From Pseudomonas putida (GTDB lineage Bacteria > Pseudomonadota > Gammaproteobacteria > Pseudomonadales > Pseudomonadaceae), in the NCBI RefSeq assembly GCF_028682455.1, contig NZ_JANHLD010000007.1, positions 1-37,223 of the forward strand: a DNA stretch of 37,223 nt, in the 5' to 3' direction. The notes under the pieces are model-generated. The model was not told where the DNA came from. It was given only the letters and a program-made list of their open reading frames with translations, and ran no database searches. The stretch's first letter is position 1. Every line of letters begins with the position of its first letter. Positions 23,134 through 28,664 of this stretch are shown one piece after another. Both the position numbers and the translations under genes were made by a program.

Positions 23134-23640
23134 TGCGAGGCCTGCGGCCCGGGCTTTCGTGCTACGCATCGAGCCACGGCTGCGCCGCGTCTCGCCCCTT
23201 CGGGCTTCAATCCCTCTCGCCTGCGCACCTGGCCCGCCAGGTGCTGCGCGCTCCGCTTGCCCTCCGGCCTGTCGGCCTGCGCGGTGGCCTGCTGGCCACC
23301 TTGCCGCCCCTGCGCGTCCTGGGTGTGCTCATCACCCTCCGGCTGGCCGCTATCAGCCCTAATCGCCTACCCTCCGCTGGGCCTATGCCGTCAAGGGGCT
23401 TTCGCGGCATATGCTCACTCCCTTCGGTCGCTCCGCTATTCCACGGTCCCCATGACGGCGGCCCAGCTCCGGGTAGTCGGGGCTTACCGCGACCAACCGA
23501 AGGCTGACGAGCAGATCCACCGGGGGAGACTCAAGCTCCAGGGCAAAAGCGGGGCTGCACCCGCTTCGCGGGCGCGCTTTATGTTTACCTCCCGCTCCCA
23601 CCTCGGCATCTAAGCAGCTCCGAAAAGCGCGCCGCGTCAA

Positions 23641-23703
23641 GTCAATTATTAGTCAAAGATTGTTTGACCAACAGTTGACGAAAGCGCCACGGTTTGAGAT
23701 ACT
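23641..23703 (+). promoter_or_regulatory. Promoter and operator of operon C
   Basis: GTCAAA-N5-TTTGAC (23652-23668), TTGACG (23675-23680), 17 bp, GATACT (23698-23703). The three base changes in the spacer keep its length. Drives the 23789 gene and ssb. Confidence 0.85.
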
Positions 23704-23709
23704 AACCAC

Positions 23710-23765
23710 GTCGAAGCAATACCGCCTCGACACCCCGGACACCAGCGGCGGCAACCGCTCCGGGG
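23710..23765 (+). promoter_or_regulatory. Structured 5' leader, copy C
   Basis: Identical to copies A and B (second hairpin at 23733-23765), followed by CTGCGAAGGAG before the 23789 start. Confidence 0.8.
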
Positions 23766-23788
23766 AATCTGCGAAGGAGATACAAAAC

Positions 23789-24103
23789 ATGAATACCAGC
23801 ACCTTTCTAGAGGACGGCGATTTCCTGACGAAAGAAGACTTCCTTTCGTTCGCTAAGGGGATGCGCAAACCGGAGGCGGCAACCATGGATTCTCAGGCAG
23901 TGATCCAACACCCGTTTAACGTCTGCGCGGTCATTGTTCTGGCCGATCTCATCGACCTGATCCGTTACGAGCTGGAGGTGATCGAGGACGACGAGCTGGG
24001 TTCGCGGAAAGGGGTGGACCTGTTCAATGAGATGCTGGTCAACATGCACAGCGAAACCGAAAAGCAATTGCTGATCGAAGCAATCAACGACGCATTCATT
24101 TAA
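23789..24103 (+). CDS. Unknown acidic protein before ssb
   Basis: The 104-residue protein (ATG 23789, AAGGAG in the shared leader) is strongly acidic in its second half (YELEVIEDDELGSRKGVDLF, then a helical end). No family recognised. Acidic, small and first in an operon with ssb, it is a candidate anti-defence or DNA-mimic protein; this is a guess from composition. Confidence 0.74.
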   Translation: MNTSTFLEDGDFLTKEDFLSFAKGMRKPEAATMDSQAVIQHPFNVCAVIVLADLIDLIRYELEVIEDDELGSRKGVDLFNEMLVNMHSETEKQLLIEAINDAFI

Positions 24104-24109
24104 CCCAGC

Positions 24110-24131
24110 GTGCCCGGTCTAGACCGGGCAC
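24110..24131 (+). promoter_or_regulatory. 22-bp perfect palindrome before ssb
   Basis: GTGCCCGGTCT (24110-24120) is followed at once by its exact reverse complement. The hairpin lies between the 23789 stop and the ssb ribosome binding site (AAAGGAG). It could lower read-through, stabilise the ssb message, or be a protein-binding site. Confidence 0.7.
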
Positions 24132-24154
24132 TTTCGCGAGAAAGGAGACTCATC

Positions 24155-24706
24155 ATGGCCCGTGGCGTAAACAAAGTGATCCTCGTTGGCACTTGCGGAC
24201 AAGACCCCGAAGTCCGCTATCTGTCCAACGGCAACGCCGTTACCAACCTGAGCTTGGCCACTAGCGAGCAGTGGACAGACAAGCAGAGCGGCCAGAAGGT
24301 CGAGCGCACCGAGTGGCACCGCGTTTCGCTGTTCGGCAAGGTCGCGGAAATTGCCGGCGAGTACCTGCGCAAAGGCTCCCAGTGCTACATCGAGGGCAAG
24401 TTGCAGACCCGCGAATGGGAGAAGGACGGCATCAAGCGTTACACCACAGAGATCATCGTGGACATGCAAGGCACCATGCAGCTGCTGGGCGGGCGTCCGC
24501 AGAACCAACAACAAGGCGGTGATCCGTACAATCAAGGCCAGCAGCAGGCACCCCGCCAGCAGGCACAGCGACCACAGCAGGCCCAACGGCGACCAGCGCA
24601 GCAACAGCCGCCGCAACCCTCCCCGCAGCCCGCCGCCGACTTCGACAGCTTCGACGACGATATTCCCTTTATGGATCCGTACCGCTTCACTTGGATGATG
24701 CAGTGA
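24155..24706 (+). CDS. ssb: Single-stranded DNA-binding protein
   Basis: The 183-residue SSB starts at ATG 24155 (MARGVNKVILVG). It has a complete OB fold (about 1-112, with WHRVSLFGKVAEIAGEYLRKGS and YIEGKLQTREWEKDG), then a Gln/Pro-rich linker (about 115-163). The acidic tip DSFDDDIPF is present but is followed by 11 extra residues (MDPYRFTWMMQ), whereas bacterial SSB normally ends at Phe. Plasmid SSB in the leading region is thought to coat the incoming strand and damp the SOS response. Confidence 0.95.
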   Translation: MARGVNKVILVGTCGQDPEVRYLSNGNAVTNLSLATSEQWTDKQSGQKVERTEWHRVSLFGKVAEIAGEYLRKGSQCYIEGKLQTREWEKDGIKRYTTEIIVDMQGTMQLLGGRPQNQQQGGDPYNQGQQQAPRQQAQRPQQAQRRPAQQQPPQPSPQPAADFDSFDDDIPFMDPYRFTWMMQ

Positions 24707-24722
24707 CGCGACTGCCTTCCCC

Positions 24723-24750
24723 GCCCTGGACACGTCCGGGGCTTTTTTTT
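24723..24750 (+). terminator. Rho-independent terminator after ssb
   Basis: GCCCTGGA (24723-24730) pairs with TCCGGGGC (24735-24742), one T-G pair, loop CACG, then eight T. It ends operon C. Confidence 0.88.
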
Positions 24751-24784
24751 GCCCTGTGATCGGTGGAATTTCAGTAAACTTTAG

Positions 24785-24836
24785 GTCAAATATTGTTTGA
24801 CGAATAGTTGACGGCAGGGCCGCTTTTTGAGATACT
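24785..24836 (+). promoter_or_regulatory. Promoter and operator of operon D (diverged copy)
   Basis: GTCAAA-N5-TTTGAC (24785-24801), TTGACG (24808-24813), 17 bp, GATACT (24831-24836). Operator, -35, -10 and all distances are kept, while the spacer and flanks have changed. That pattern points to selection on these elements rather than a recent copy. Confidence 0.85.
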
Positions 24837-24842
24837 AACCAC

Positions 24843-24898
24843 GTCGAAGCAATACCGCCTCGACACCCCGGAAACCAGCGGCGGCAACCGCTCCGGGG
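24843..24898 (+). promoter_or_regulatory. Structured 5' leader, copy D
   Basis: GTCGA (24843-24847) with TCGAC, then CCCCGGA (24866-24872) with TCCGGGG (24892-24898), inner GCGG/CCGC and loop CGGCAA. The five-base bulge reads AACCA instead of CACCA. CTGCGAAAGGAG follows before the 24924 start. Confidence 0.8.
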
Positions 24899-24923
24899 CA
24901 ATCTGCGAAAGGAGATTCAACCC

Positions 24924-25178
24924 ATGACTATCGAAACCCACATCCTGTATTTCAGCGAAGCCGAGGCCCTGCGCGAGTTCAGCGGCTTCACCGTTGAAGT
25001 GTCCCATCAGGCTCGCCCGAACCAGACCCCAGCCAACGTCACCATGTACATGATCGTTGCCCAGCGTGGCGGCATCGGTCGCCGCGAGGTGATCGCCGAG
25101 TTCCCGCTGGAGATGCACGCCACGATCTTCCGTGACATGTGCGAAGGCTTTGTGCGCAGCGAGCGCCTGACCAAGTAA
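24924..25178 (+). CDS. Unknown small protein, first gene of operon D
   Basis: The 84-residue protein has an alternating beta/alpha pattern with a central VTMYMIVAQRGG strand and a C-terminal helix. No family recognised. The start is set by AAAGGAG in the leader. It is followed by a second copy of the leader hairpin at 25188. Confidence 0.74.
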   Translation: MTIETHILYFSEAEALREFSGFTVEVSHQARPNQTPANVTMYMIVAQRGGIGRREVIAEFPLEMHATIFRDMCEGFVRSERLTK

Positions 25179-25187
25179 ACCAATCCC

Positions 25188-25222
25188 GGCCCGGATACCA
25201 GCGGCGGCAACCGCTCCGGGCC
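25188..25222 (+). promoter_or_regulatory. Promoter-less leader hairpin, copy E
   Basis: GGCCCGGA (25188-25195) pairs with TCCGGGCC (25215-25222). The five-base bulge TACCA, the inner GCGG/CCGC and the loop CGGCAA match copies A-D, and CTGCGAA and GGAG follow. One stem pair is G-C here where copies A-D have C-G, a compensatory change. There is no -35/-10 pair and no first hairpin, so the element works inside an operon. Confidence 0.8.
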
Positions 25223-25248
25223 TTCCTCTGCGAAAAAAGGAGTTACCT

Positions 25249-25425
25249 ATGGCTACTCAAGCGCTTCCCTCGTTCCGTGTCTTCCTGGCCCGCCTGGCCG
25301 CTTCTGCGCGCCGCGCAGCGGCCCCAGCTCGCCCGGTGCCGTCCATGCAGCAACTGGCCGAGCGCGGCCAGTTAATGGAGGCCGCCGACCTTCTGACCTT
25401 CGCACGGGCTGTTAAACGGGCTTAA
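25249..25425 (+). CDS. Very small basic protein of operon D
   Basis: The 58-residue protein starts at ATG 25249, behind GGAG and hairpin copy E. It is basic and Ala/Arg-rich in its first half (LARLAASARRAAAPARP), followed by a short helical part (MQQLAERGQLMEAADLLTF). No family recognised. The ribosome binding site and leader hairpin support it as a real gene despite its size. Confidence 0.66.
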   Translation: MATQALPSFRVFLARLAASARRAAAPARPVPSMQQLAERGQLMEAADLLTFARAVKRA

Positions 25426-25440
25426 CCCCACTACCCAACC

Positions 25441-25467
25441 GAGCGCCGAGGCTTCGCCCCGGCGCTC
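25441..25467 (+). promoter_or_regulatory. Intergenic hairpin before the 25486 gene
   Basis: GAGCGCCG (25441-25448) pairs with CGGCGCTC (25460-25467), with further pairing inside (GGC/GCC around TTC). It lies before GGAG and the ATG at 25486, repeating the hairpin-then-start layout of other leading-region genes. Confidence 0.58.
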
Positions 25468-25485
25468 ACCGCTGGAGAACAGGAT

Positions 25486-25731
25486 ATGTACGGACACCAG
25501 ACCACGCCGACCAAGGCTGCCAGGACGTGCCAGGCGCTTGCCGCCGCTGCGCGCAAGGCCGAGCTGCAACACGATTGGGAAGTGGCCGCAGAGTTCTACG
25601 AGGCCGCCGCAACATTCATCACCAAACCGGGCGAACTGGCGCACCGCGATAGCGCCGGCTTGCTGCGCAAGGCCGCCGCGTGCTGGGAAGCCGGAGATCG
25701 AGGCCAGGGCGCAGGACCTGGCCACCGTTGA
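25486..25731 (+). CDS. Small helical unknown protein, last gene of operon D
   Basis: The 81-residue protein is alpha-helical and Ala-rich, resembling a short helical-repeat fragment (DWEVAAEFYEAAATF). The last 12 residues are Gly/Arg-rich and unlike the rest. In the next frame the same DNA reads a normal-looking EIEARAQDLATVEDVDCAIQ, so the natural end may have been lost by a small frameshift near 25695. No family recognised. Confidence 0.62.
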   Translation: MYGHQTTPTKAARTCQALAAAARKAELQHDWEVAAEFYEAAATFITKPGELAHRDSAGLLRKAAACWEAGDRGQGAGPGHR

Positions 25732-25736
25732 GGATG

Positions 25737-25752
25737 TGGATTGCGCTATCCA
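25737..25752. repeat. Dispersed 16-bp palindrome, copy 1 (one mismatch)
   Basis: TGGATTGCGCTATCCA, one base from the perfect palindrome TGGATTGCGCAATCCA found at 26604 and 28070. It lies between the convergent 25486 and sprT-like genes. Confidence 0.75.
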
Positions 25753-25776
25753 AAAGGCCCGCTTTCGCGGGCCTTT
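25753..25776. terminator. Bidirectional terminator between operon D and the sprT-like gene
   Basis: AAAGGCCCGC (25753-25762) pairs with GCGGGCCTTT (25767-25776), loop TTTC. A and T tracts on either side let it serve both converging transcripts. Confidence 0.85.
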
Positions 25777-25777
25777 G

Positions 25778-26557
25778 TCATCGTGCGACCGGCTGGAATG
25801 GCGACCCGGCGCAGTGTTCGCCGCCGCAAAGAATCGCCAGTTCAGGCTTGCCCCACACCTGCGTTGCGCACTTCGGGCACCGGTACTTGACCCGGTTTGA
25901 CCGGTTCGGCGGCACCTCGGGCGGCAGCTCGACCAGATCACCGAGCGGCCCCAGTTCATCGCCGCCCTGATCCAGAGCTTGCCCCTGGCCTTCGTCCTCA
26001 CCGTCTACGTCATCGACAAACCCGCGACCGTTCGAGCCGGTCGGCGGGTCAATTTGCGGTCGTTCCGGGGGGAAACGGTCGTACCACGACAGCGAGAAGT
26101 CCCGCGTCAGCAGCTCCGCGCAGCTCACGTCAAAGCGCCCGCCTGGGATGATGTAGTGATCCATTTGTTCGCCCAGGCGCTTGCCACCAGGTGCGCCGGT
26201 ATTGCTGGGCATCAGGCCCAGGGCTTCCATGCGGGCGGCCCATTCCTTGTTGTGGTAGCCACGCCGGCCAGGCGCGCCAAAGTGGAACTGCCACAGGTGC
26301 ACCATTTCATGGGCCAGCACCGACAGCGTTTTGCGCAATGAGCGAATCGCGAAGTAGCCGGGGTTCATGGCGATTTCATCGGTCATTTCACCGCTACGAC
26401 GGGCGAAGCGCTTGCGCGAGAAGTAGCCGTAGGTTCGGCGTTCACGCTGGAGGGTGATAAGGCAGTCCGGTAGCTGGCCGTCGAACAGCTGGACGTTGAA
26501 GTGTTCATACGCCAGTTGCAGCTCGGCATAGACCTCATGAGTCGGCAGTAGCGACAT
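25778..26557 (-). CDS. SprT-like zinc metalloprotease
   Basis: The 259-residue protein starts at ATG 26557 (a TTG at 26587 is a weaker alternative). It has the SprT-like zinc protease motif HEMVH (His83, Glu84, His87, within LAHEMVHLWQ). An N-terminal helical part, an acidic linker (about 190-215) and a C-terminal Cys cluster (YRCPKCATQVWGKPELAILC) suggest a zinc ribbon. SprT/Spartan proteases cut proteins crosslinked to DNA; that it acts on the relaxase-DNA adduct is only a hypothesis. Transcribed opposite to its leading-region neighbours. Confidence 0.88.
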   Translation of the reverse strand: MSLLPTHEVYAELQLAYEHFNVQLFDGQLPDCLITLQRERRTYGYFSRKRFARRSGEMTDEIAMNPGYFAIRSLRKTLSVLAHEMVHLWQFHFGAPGRRGYHNKEWAARMEALGLMPSNTGAPGGKRLGEQMDHYIIPGGRFDVSCAELLTRDFSLSWYDRFPPERPQIDPPTGSNGRGFVDDVDGEDEGQGQALDQGGDELGPLGDLVELPPEVPPNRSNRVKYRCPKCATQVWGKPELAILCGGEHCAGSPFQPVAR

Positions 26558-26575
26558 GGTGACGATCCTGTCTTG

Positions 26576-26619
26576 TGGATTGTGCAATCCAGTTTAATAG
26601 AAGTGGATTGCGCAATCCA
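26576..26619. promoter_or_regulatory. Two 16-bp palindromes upstream of the sprT-like gene
   Basis: TGGATTGTGCAATCCA (26576-26591) and TGGATTGCGCAATCCA (26604-26619) lie 28 bp apart, centre to centre, just before the sprT-like start. A pair at this spacing looks like an operator for a dimeric regulator. The AT-rich stretch between them may hold the promoter. Confidence 0.78.
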
Positions 26620-26621
26620 GG

Positions 26622-26747
26622 GCGAGGCCTTCGGCGCGGGCTGTCGTGCTGCGCATCGAGCCACGGCTACGCCGCGTCTCGCCCCTTCGGGCTTCCATCC
26701 CTCTCGCCTCCGCGCCCGGTTCCCAGGCGCTGCGCGCTCCGCTTGCC
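26622..26747 (+). repeat. Diverged fragment of the left end of the long repeat
   Basis: About 126 bp resemble the left end of copies B and C (19969-20095), with roughly a dozen differences, ending at CGCTTGCC. The rest of the long repeat is absent. The left module can therefore exist alone, while copy A lacks most of it. Confidence 0.8.
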
Positions 26748-26782
26748 GCACGGGAGCGCCTGCGGCGACTCCCACAAACGGC

Positions 26783-26804
26783 GAGGCCGCCTTGCGGCGG
26801 CCTC
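26783..26804 (-). terminator. Probable terminator of the stb operon
   Basis: GAGGCCGCC (26783-26791) pairs with GGCGGCCTC (26796-26804), 9 bp with loop TTGC, just past the stbC stop on the minus strand. The following minus-strand sequence (GCCGTTTGT) is only weakly T-rich. Confidence 0.62.
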
Positions 26805-26825
26805 AGCGTGTGTCACAACCCGGCG

Positions 26826-27209
26826 CTAGCCGGCAACCAAGCGGTAGAAGAGCAGGGCACCGCCCAGGCCTCCGGCCAGGCCGGCAATGCCGGCGCAGAT
26901 CGCCGCCACCCATACCGTCCGCCGCTGGGTCGCGGCCAACAGGCTCTTGGCCTGGCGGTCCAGCTTCTCCAGGGCCTTGTCATGCCGTGCCTCGGTTTCC
27001 CGAATCGCGGCGGTCAGCTCCCGATTGGCCGTCACCAGCTCGGCGCGTGCGTCTTCGACCGTGGAGGCCAGGCTTGCGCCGGCCTCCTGCATCGACTGGT
27101 GGACCTCACGGGCCGCCGCGACCGCGCCCTGGAGATCGGCCAGGATCTCTTTCGAGTCGCCCAGGAACCACTCAATTAATACTTCTTCTCTCGGTTTCCT
27201 AGAATCCAT
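26826..27209 (-). CDS. stbC: StbC-like membrane protein
   Basis: The 127-residue protein starts at ATG 27209 (GGAG upstream; the GTG at 27218 is less likely). A long polar helix rich in Ala, Glu and Arg runs over about 25-90 and a hydrophobic segment closes the protein (about 98-120, Gly/Ala-rich). It is the third gene of an stbABC-type operon next to oriT, as in R388. StbC function is not well defined. Confidence 0.72.
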   Translation of the reverse strand: MDSRKPREEVLIEWFLGDSKEILADLQGAVAAAREVHQSMQEAGASLASTVEDARAELVTANRELTAAIRETEARHDKALEKLDRQAKSLLAATQRRTVWVAAICAGIAGLAGGLGGALLFYRLVAG

Positions 27210-27228
27210 CACTGGCACTCCGGTGCAC

Positions 27229-27933
27229 TTAGGCCGTCAAAGCGGCGAAGCATTCGTCCAAGTTAGCGCGAACGGGCTTCGCGTAACTTGTCCAACGGTG
27301 AAGGCGTGCATATTCCTTGGCCTTCTCAACATCAGTTTCGGCCTTGGCCATTGCCTTGTAGTCGGTATCTTCGCCAATCAGTTGATCGAACGACATTTTG
27401 TTGGCCGCGAGATAACCATAAACGTCGCTGTCAAACAGGAACGCGCCCGGTTTGATGGTCGCCTTCTTGGTTTTCTTTACATAGTTGTAGATCGACGGAA
27501 TTTCAGCTTCGGGATTATCACGGATTCGGTTCGGCAGCAGAATGATGCGATCAGGAGAAACGCCGATGGTCGCCAGCGCCTCAACAGTTTTCAAGCTTTC
27601 CTGCCAGGCCTTTTGCTCGGGAGTTACCGGAATGATGAACTGTTCAATTTCGTCAATGAAACCGTGATAGCGCGATCCAGCCTCAAAGAACGATTCGATG
27701 TTAGAAGCGCCAATGTCAATAATGGCGATATCTTCAAGTACCAAATCCTCAATCAGCTCGCCCGCTTCGCGGCCTCGCATCGTAACCACTTCGGCAATAC
27801 CCAAGTCCAGGGCCGACTGGTTAATCGACTCGATGGCAAAGAATGCCGCGCCTGGCATCCGAGGGTAGAGCAGGTGCGCTGCAATAGTGGTTTTGCCGAT
27901 GCTGCCGCTGTAGTTCAAGATCGCTCGTTTCAT
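27229..27933 (-). CDS. stbB: StbB-like ParA-superfamily ATPase
   Basis: The 234-residue protein has an N-terminal Walker A motif NYSGSIGKTTIAAH (about 7-20) of ParA/MinD character, a Walker B-like IAIIDIGASN and further conserved patches. In R388, StbB is needed for conjugation, while StbA without StbB keeps the plasmid stable, so StbA and StbB balance vertical and horizontal spread. Start three bases after the stbA stop, AAAGGAAA upstream. Confidence 0.9.
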   Translation of the reverse strand: MKRAILNYSGSIGKTTIAAHLLYPRMPGAAFFAIESINQSALDLGIAEVVTMRGREAGELIEDLVLEDIAIIDIGASNIESFFEAGSRYHGFIDEIEQFIIPVTPEQKAWQESLKTVEALATIGVSPDRIILLPNRIRDNPEAEIPSIYNYVKKTKKATIKPGAFLFDSDVYGYLAANKMSFDQLIGEDTDYKAMAKAETDVEKAKEYARLHRWTSYAKPVRANLDECFAALTA

Positions 27934-27936
27934 ACG

Positions 27937-28350
27937 CTATTTCCTTTTGCCCGTATATTTATCATCAAGATCAGAGAAATCCATGGAGTGGACTTTCTCG
28001 AAATCGCTACTGGTGACGATGCGACCCTTTACGGGGGCGCCCGCCTCGGGTGGCGTTGGTTCGTCTTTCTGGATTGCGCAATCCACATCCTTTCCCTGGC
28101 CATCACTTTCCGGTCGGGGTGGCGGTGGGGTGGTCGTCGCTGGTGTTCCAGCTCGCTCCTGCCTTGCGGCCCTCGCTCGCATCAGCGCCTTGCAAAACCC
28201 GTTAAAGCCAATCCCCATCCCGTGCTCTTCTTTGAGCGTTTTCCAAACATCCTCCCGTGAGGCTCCGGCTGTCAGTGCGGCCTCGATCTCGCCGAGCATG
28301 TTCCGCACCAGGGCCGAATCGCTCCGTGGTTTTAGTCGCGATAGTGGCAT
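27937..28350 (-). CDS. stbA: StbA-like DNA-binding stability protein
   Basis: The 137-residue protein has an N-terminal helical DNA-binding part (about 1-65, MPLSRLKPRSDSALVRN, then GASREDVWKTLKEEHGMGIGFNGFCKALMRAR) matching StbA-type proteins, and a disordered middle. The 11-bp-phased repeats at 28385-28503, directly upstream, match its known R388 binding-site layout. The codons for DVDCAIQ hold the 16-bp palindrome at 28070. Confidence 0.88.
   Translation of the reverse strand: MPLSRLKPRSDSALVRNMLGEIEAALTAGASREDVWKTLKEEHGMGIGFNGFCKALMRARAARQERAGTPATTTPPPPRPESDGQGKDVDCAIQKDEPTPPEAGAPVKGRIVTSSDFEKVHSMDFSDLDDKYTGKRK
28070..28085. repeat. Dispersed 16-bp palindrome inside stbA
   Basis: A perfect TGGATTGCGCAATCCA within the coding sequence of stbA. 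On the stbA strand it is preceded by AGGATG, as at 25731-25736, so slightly more than the palindrome is shared between those two copies. Confidence 0.8.
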
Positions 28351-28384
28351 CGCTTACCCCTCGTTATCGACCTCGGGCACTTTT

Positions 28385-28503
28385 GTCCCCTCTTTGTCTC
28401 TGATCCGTACTCTAGCCGTCCCTTTTGACTCTGGCAAGTCCCTTTTTTGTCTCTCCGGTGTCTTCACATCGTCTCTCGGTTGTCTTCAATGCGTACTCAG
28501 TGG
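28385..28503 (-). repeat. Two arrays of 11-bp-phased GTCTCT-type repeats (stb sites)
   Basis: GTC or GTAC-type cores start at 28385, 28396, 28407 and 28418, then at 28427, 28438, 28449, 28460, 28471, 28482 and 28493. The phase is exactly 11 bp within each set and 9 bp between them. Consensus GTCTCT, with one GAC and two GTAC variants. R388 StbA binds two sets of short direct repeats with an 11-bp period between oriT and stbA; this is the same layout with a different sequence. Confidence 0.82.
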
Positions 28504-28582
28504 CACCCCTGGGCGGCGAAAAGCCCCTCACGCTGCGCGTGAGGGATCAGGAGGACGCTTTTTTGCGGCCTCCGAGGGGTGC
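28503..28582. repeat. Nested inverted repeats on the leading side of oriT
   Basis: GCACCCCT (28503-28510) pairs with AGGGGTGC (28575-28582) around an inner hairpin CCCTCACGC/GCGTGAGGG (28525-28545, loop TGC). In the transferred single strand this could fold into a branched structure just after the leading end. Confidence 0.7.
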
Positions 28583-28594
28583 AGACGGCTATTT

Positions 28595-28662
28595 TCTCCC
28601 TTAAAAGCAGAGCGGTATTTTCCCTTAACGAGCTATACACCATACGCAATGCTTCGCATCGC
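28595..28662 (-). other. oriT: oriT nic region
   Basis: On the minus strand, GCGATGC-GAA-GCATTGC (28662-28646, one mismatch) is followed by GTATGGTGT, then ATAGC. R388 has the same order: a hairpin, GTATTGTCT, the nick, then ATAGC. I place the nick between 28637 and 28636. Past it, the TTAAGGG motif occurs twice, each followed by AAAATA-type sequence, as TTTAAGGA does in R388. The minus strand is therefore the transferred strand, leading towards stbABC and ssb. Confidence 0.85.
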
Positions 28663-28664
28663 TA

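Larger units (their letters stand above)
23135..23784 (+). repeat. Long direct repeat, copy C (650 bp, 562-bp core from 23223)
   Basis: Same layout as copy B. It differs from copy A at four positions I could see: one at 23534 (AAG for ACG) and three just after the -35 box (GACGAAAGCGCCACGG). It begins directly after the previous stop codon and ends at the ribosome binding site of the next gene. Confidence 0.95.

Noticed and set aside
26887..28260. A 457-residue open frame antisense to stbC and stbB
   Set aside because: It is a shadow of the stb operon in high-GC sequence; no start signal or family resemblance.
28385..28503. Short regularly spaced repeats as a CRISPR array
   Set aside because: The unit is only about 6 bp with an 11-bp period and no unique spacers of usual size. 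The position beside stbA and oriT fits protein-binding repeats.
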